From Polaribacter sp. (GTDB lineage: Bacteria > Bacteroidota > Bacteroidia > Flavobacteriales > Flavobacteriaceae), in the NCBI GenBank assembly GCA_030731695.1, contig JANQTK010000291.1, positions 4,939 through 11,971 of the forward strand: a DNA stretch of 7,033 nt. Reading direction: 5' to 3'. Of this stretch, positions 5,481 through 7,033 are shown one piece after another; the stretch's first letter is position 1, and each line of letters starts with the position of its first letter. The position numbers and the translations under genes were made by a program. The notes beneath the pieces are model-generated. The model saw nothing but the letters and a program-made list of their open reading frames with translations, made no database searches and was not told where the DNA came from.

Positions 5481-7025
5481 ATGACTACAAAACGCATCCA
5501 ATTAAAAAAATACATCAATCTCTTTGATTTCAATCAAAAAGTAGATTATAAGACAGAAGTTTTATCCGGATTGACAGTTGCCATTGCATTAATTCCTGAG
5601 GCAGTTGCCTTTGCACTCATTGCAGGATTATCGCCATTAACTGGTTTGTATGCTGCTTTTGTAATGGGTTTGGTAACCGCAATTTTAGGAGGAAGACCTG
5701 GAATGATTTCTGGGGCAACAGGGGCTGTAGCTGTGGTCATTGTCTCGTTGGCTATTTCGCACGGACCTGAATATATTTTTGCTACAGTTGTGTTGGCAGG
5801 AATATTACAAGTTACTGCAGGAGTTTTGCGTTTGGGAAAATTGATGCGTTTGGTGCCTCATCCTGTAATTTTCGGATTTGTAAATGGCTTGGCAATCATC
5901 ATTTTTATGTCGCAGTTAACACAATTTAAAGATGGAGAAGGCCTTTGGTTGCAAGGCTCCTCAATGGGCGTTTTTTTAGGATTGGTTGTCTTAACCATGC
6001 TGATAATTTGGGGATTGCCAAAACTTACGAAAGTCATTCCTTCTTCATTAATGGCAATTTTAACCGTTTCAGGAATTGTTATTGGATTTGGAATTGACAC
6101 CAAAACTGTAGGTGATATTGCGTCTATCCAAGGTGGTTTTCCGCCATTTCACATTCCGAATGTACCTTTCAACATAGAAACATTGATTTTAATTTTTCCG
6201 TATGCAGCCATTGTTGCAGGCGTTGGGTTGATTGAAAGTTTATTGACTTTAAATATTGTCGATGAAATTACCGAAACACGAGGTCGTGGCAACAAAGAAG
6301 CGGTTGCACAAGGTGCTGCCAATATTTTATCGGGAATATTCTCTGGAATGGGAGGTTGTGCCATGATTGGGCAAAGTTTGATCAACGTTTCTAATGGAGC
6401 TAGAGCCCGACTTTCGGGAATTGTAGCGGCTGTTGGATTGCTAGCTTTTGTGATGTTTGGTGCAGGTTTGATTGAGCAATTGCCCATGGCTGCCTTAACG
6501 GGTTTAATGATTATGGTGGCAATTGGTACTTTTGAATGGGCAAGCTTAAAAACATTCAATAGAATGCCTAAGTCTGATATTTTTGTAATGGTAGTCGTAA
6601 CGTTAGTAACGGTTTTCTTACACAATTTGGCTTTGGCGGTGATTGTAGGTGTCATTATTGCAGCCCTTGTATTTGCTTGGGACAATGCGCAACGCATCCG
6701 TGCTCGAAAATTTACAGACGAAAAAGGTATCAAACACTACGAAATTTATGGTCCCTTATTTTTTGGTTCGATAACTGTTTTTAATGAAAAGTTTGATGTA
6801 TTGAACGATCCTGAAGAAATCATCATCGATTTTAAAGAAAGTCGTGTTGTTGATATGTCTGCAATTGAAGCATTGAACAAAATCACGGAACGCTATCTAA
6901 AAGTAGGTAAAAAAGTACACTTACGTCATTTGAGTGCAGATTGTCAAAAATTACTACAAAATGCCGATAAAATCATTGATGTCAATGTCTTAGAAGATCC
7001 GAGTTATAAAGTAATGGCGGATTGA
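5481..7025 (+). CDS. SulP/SLC26-family inorganic anion transporter with C-terminal STAS domain
   Basis: 514-residue inner-membrane transporter. Residues 25-400 hold the membrane domain with hydrophobic helices throughout. TM1 carries LTVAIALIPEAVAFALIAGLSP (31-52) with Glu40, TM3 carries GMISGATGAVAVVIVSLA (74-91), and GLIESLLTLNIVDEIT (249-264) contains Glu252 at the place of the conserved acidic residue of TM8 implicated in cation coupling in SLC26Dg and BicA. Residues 415-510 form a STAS domain (EEIIIDFKESRVVDMSAIEALNKI, 445-468), an anti-sigma-antagonist-like regulatory fold. Family members move sulfate, bicarbonate, chloride or dicarboxylates; sequence alone does not settle the substrate here, and no sulfate-assimilation gene or carbonic anhydrase is adjacent. 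The start ATG follows a leader of about 85 nt from its own promoter. It is divergent from tsaE. The stop is 8 nt before the window ends, so its terminator is not visible. Confidence 0.95.
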   Translation: MTTKRIQLKKYINLFDFNQKVDYKTEVLSGLTVAIALIPEAVAFALIAGLSPLTGLYAAFVMGLVTAILGGRPGMISGATGAVAVVIVSLAISHGPEYIFATVVLAGILQVTAGVLRLGKLMRLVPHPVIFGFVNGLAIIIFMSQLTQFKDGEGLWLQGSSMGVFLGLVVLTMLIIWGLPKLTKVIPSSLMAILTVSGIVIGFGIDTKTVGDIASIQGGFPPFHIPNVPFNIETLILIFPYAAIVAGVGLIESLLTLNIVDEITETRGRGNKEAVAQGAANILSGIFSGMGGCAMIGQSLINVSNGARARLSGIVAAVGLLAFVMFGAGLIEQLPMAALTGLMIMVAIGTFEWASLKTFNRMPKSDIFVMVVVTLVTVFLHNLALAVIVGVIIAALVFAWDNAQRIRARKFTDEKGIKHYEIYGPLFFGSITVFNEKFDVLNDPEEIIIDFKESRVVDMSAIEALNKITERYLKVGKKVHLRHLSADCQKLLQNADKIIDVNVLEDPSYKVMAD

Positions 7026-7033
7026 TTTTATAG

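Noticed and set aside
5402..5527. 41-codon open frame in the transporter leader, starting about 6 nt after the predicted transcription start and overlapping the transporter ATG
   Set aside because: It could be a leader peptide, but its sequence matches nothing I recognise and it re-reads the transporter's first codons in another frame. Chance is the simpler explanation without conservation data.
6149..6733. 194-codon open frame on the - strand within the transporter gene
   Set aside because: Its Ala/Thr/Ile/Pro-rich composition is the expected antisense shadow of membrane helices; the + strand product is an unmistakable SulP protein. The shorter antisense frames at 5546-5740 and 5858-6103 are rejected for the same reason.

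Overview
The window looks like a chromosomal piece of a low-GC member of the Bacteroidota, most likely class Flavobacteriia. Three things point there: A/T-rich coding sequence without clear Shine-Dalgarno sites, promoters of the TAnnTTTG type, and gene families typical of flavobacteria (LytTR response regulator, small DUF4258-like membrane protein, zinc-ligand-poor CobB sirtuin, N-terminally extended alanine-dehydrogenase-like protein beside tsaE). I see no insertion sequence, CRISPR array, tRNA or rRNA.

Layout. (1) Bases 15-2103, + strand: a tight three-gene signalling operon of a soluble sensor histidine kinase, a single-domain Hpt protein (ATGA overlap) and a REC-LytTR response regulator. 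(2) Bases 2104-2437: a stretch without a protein gene that is not empty. It holds a 21/22-bp-spaced array of CATTCATC/CATCGAAA boxes, a TATCTTTG -7 element, three 10-bp ACCCCTTA repeats and a perfect 11-bp terminator hairpin. Together these read as a small noncoding RNA gene of about 150 nt, possibly activated by the adjacent LytTR regulator. (3) Bases 2445-5190, - strand: sirtuin, DUF4258-like protein, alanine-dehydrogenase-like enzyme and TsaE, transcribed in the order tsaE, ald-like, DUF4258, sir2. (4) Bases 5191-5480: a divergent promoter region. (5) Bases 5481-7025, + strand: a SulP-family anion transporter with a C-terminal STAS domain.

How they fit together. The kinase, Hpt and LytTR protein should form one phosphotransfer pathway. 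LytTR proteins typically bind direct repeats about two helical turns apart, and such repeats lie just downstream of the regulator and just upstream of a promoter lacking a -33 element. The output of the pathway may therefore be the small RNA itself, as in the AgrA-RNAIII and VirR-VR-RNA systems of Firmicutes. This is inference from sequence layout and is the most interesting part of the window. The minus-strand genes are mainly housekeeping (tRNA t6A modification, NAD-dependent deacylation, a possible oxidoreductase) and the transporter is a stand-alone unit.
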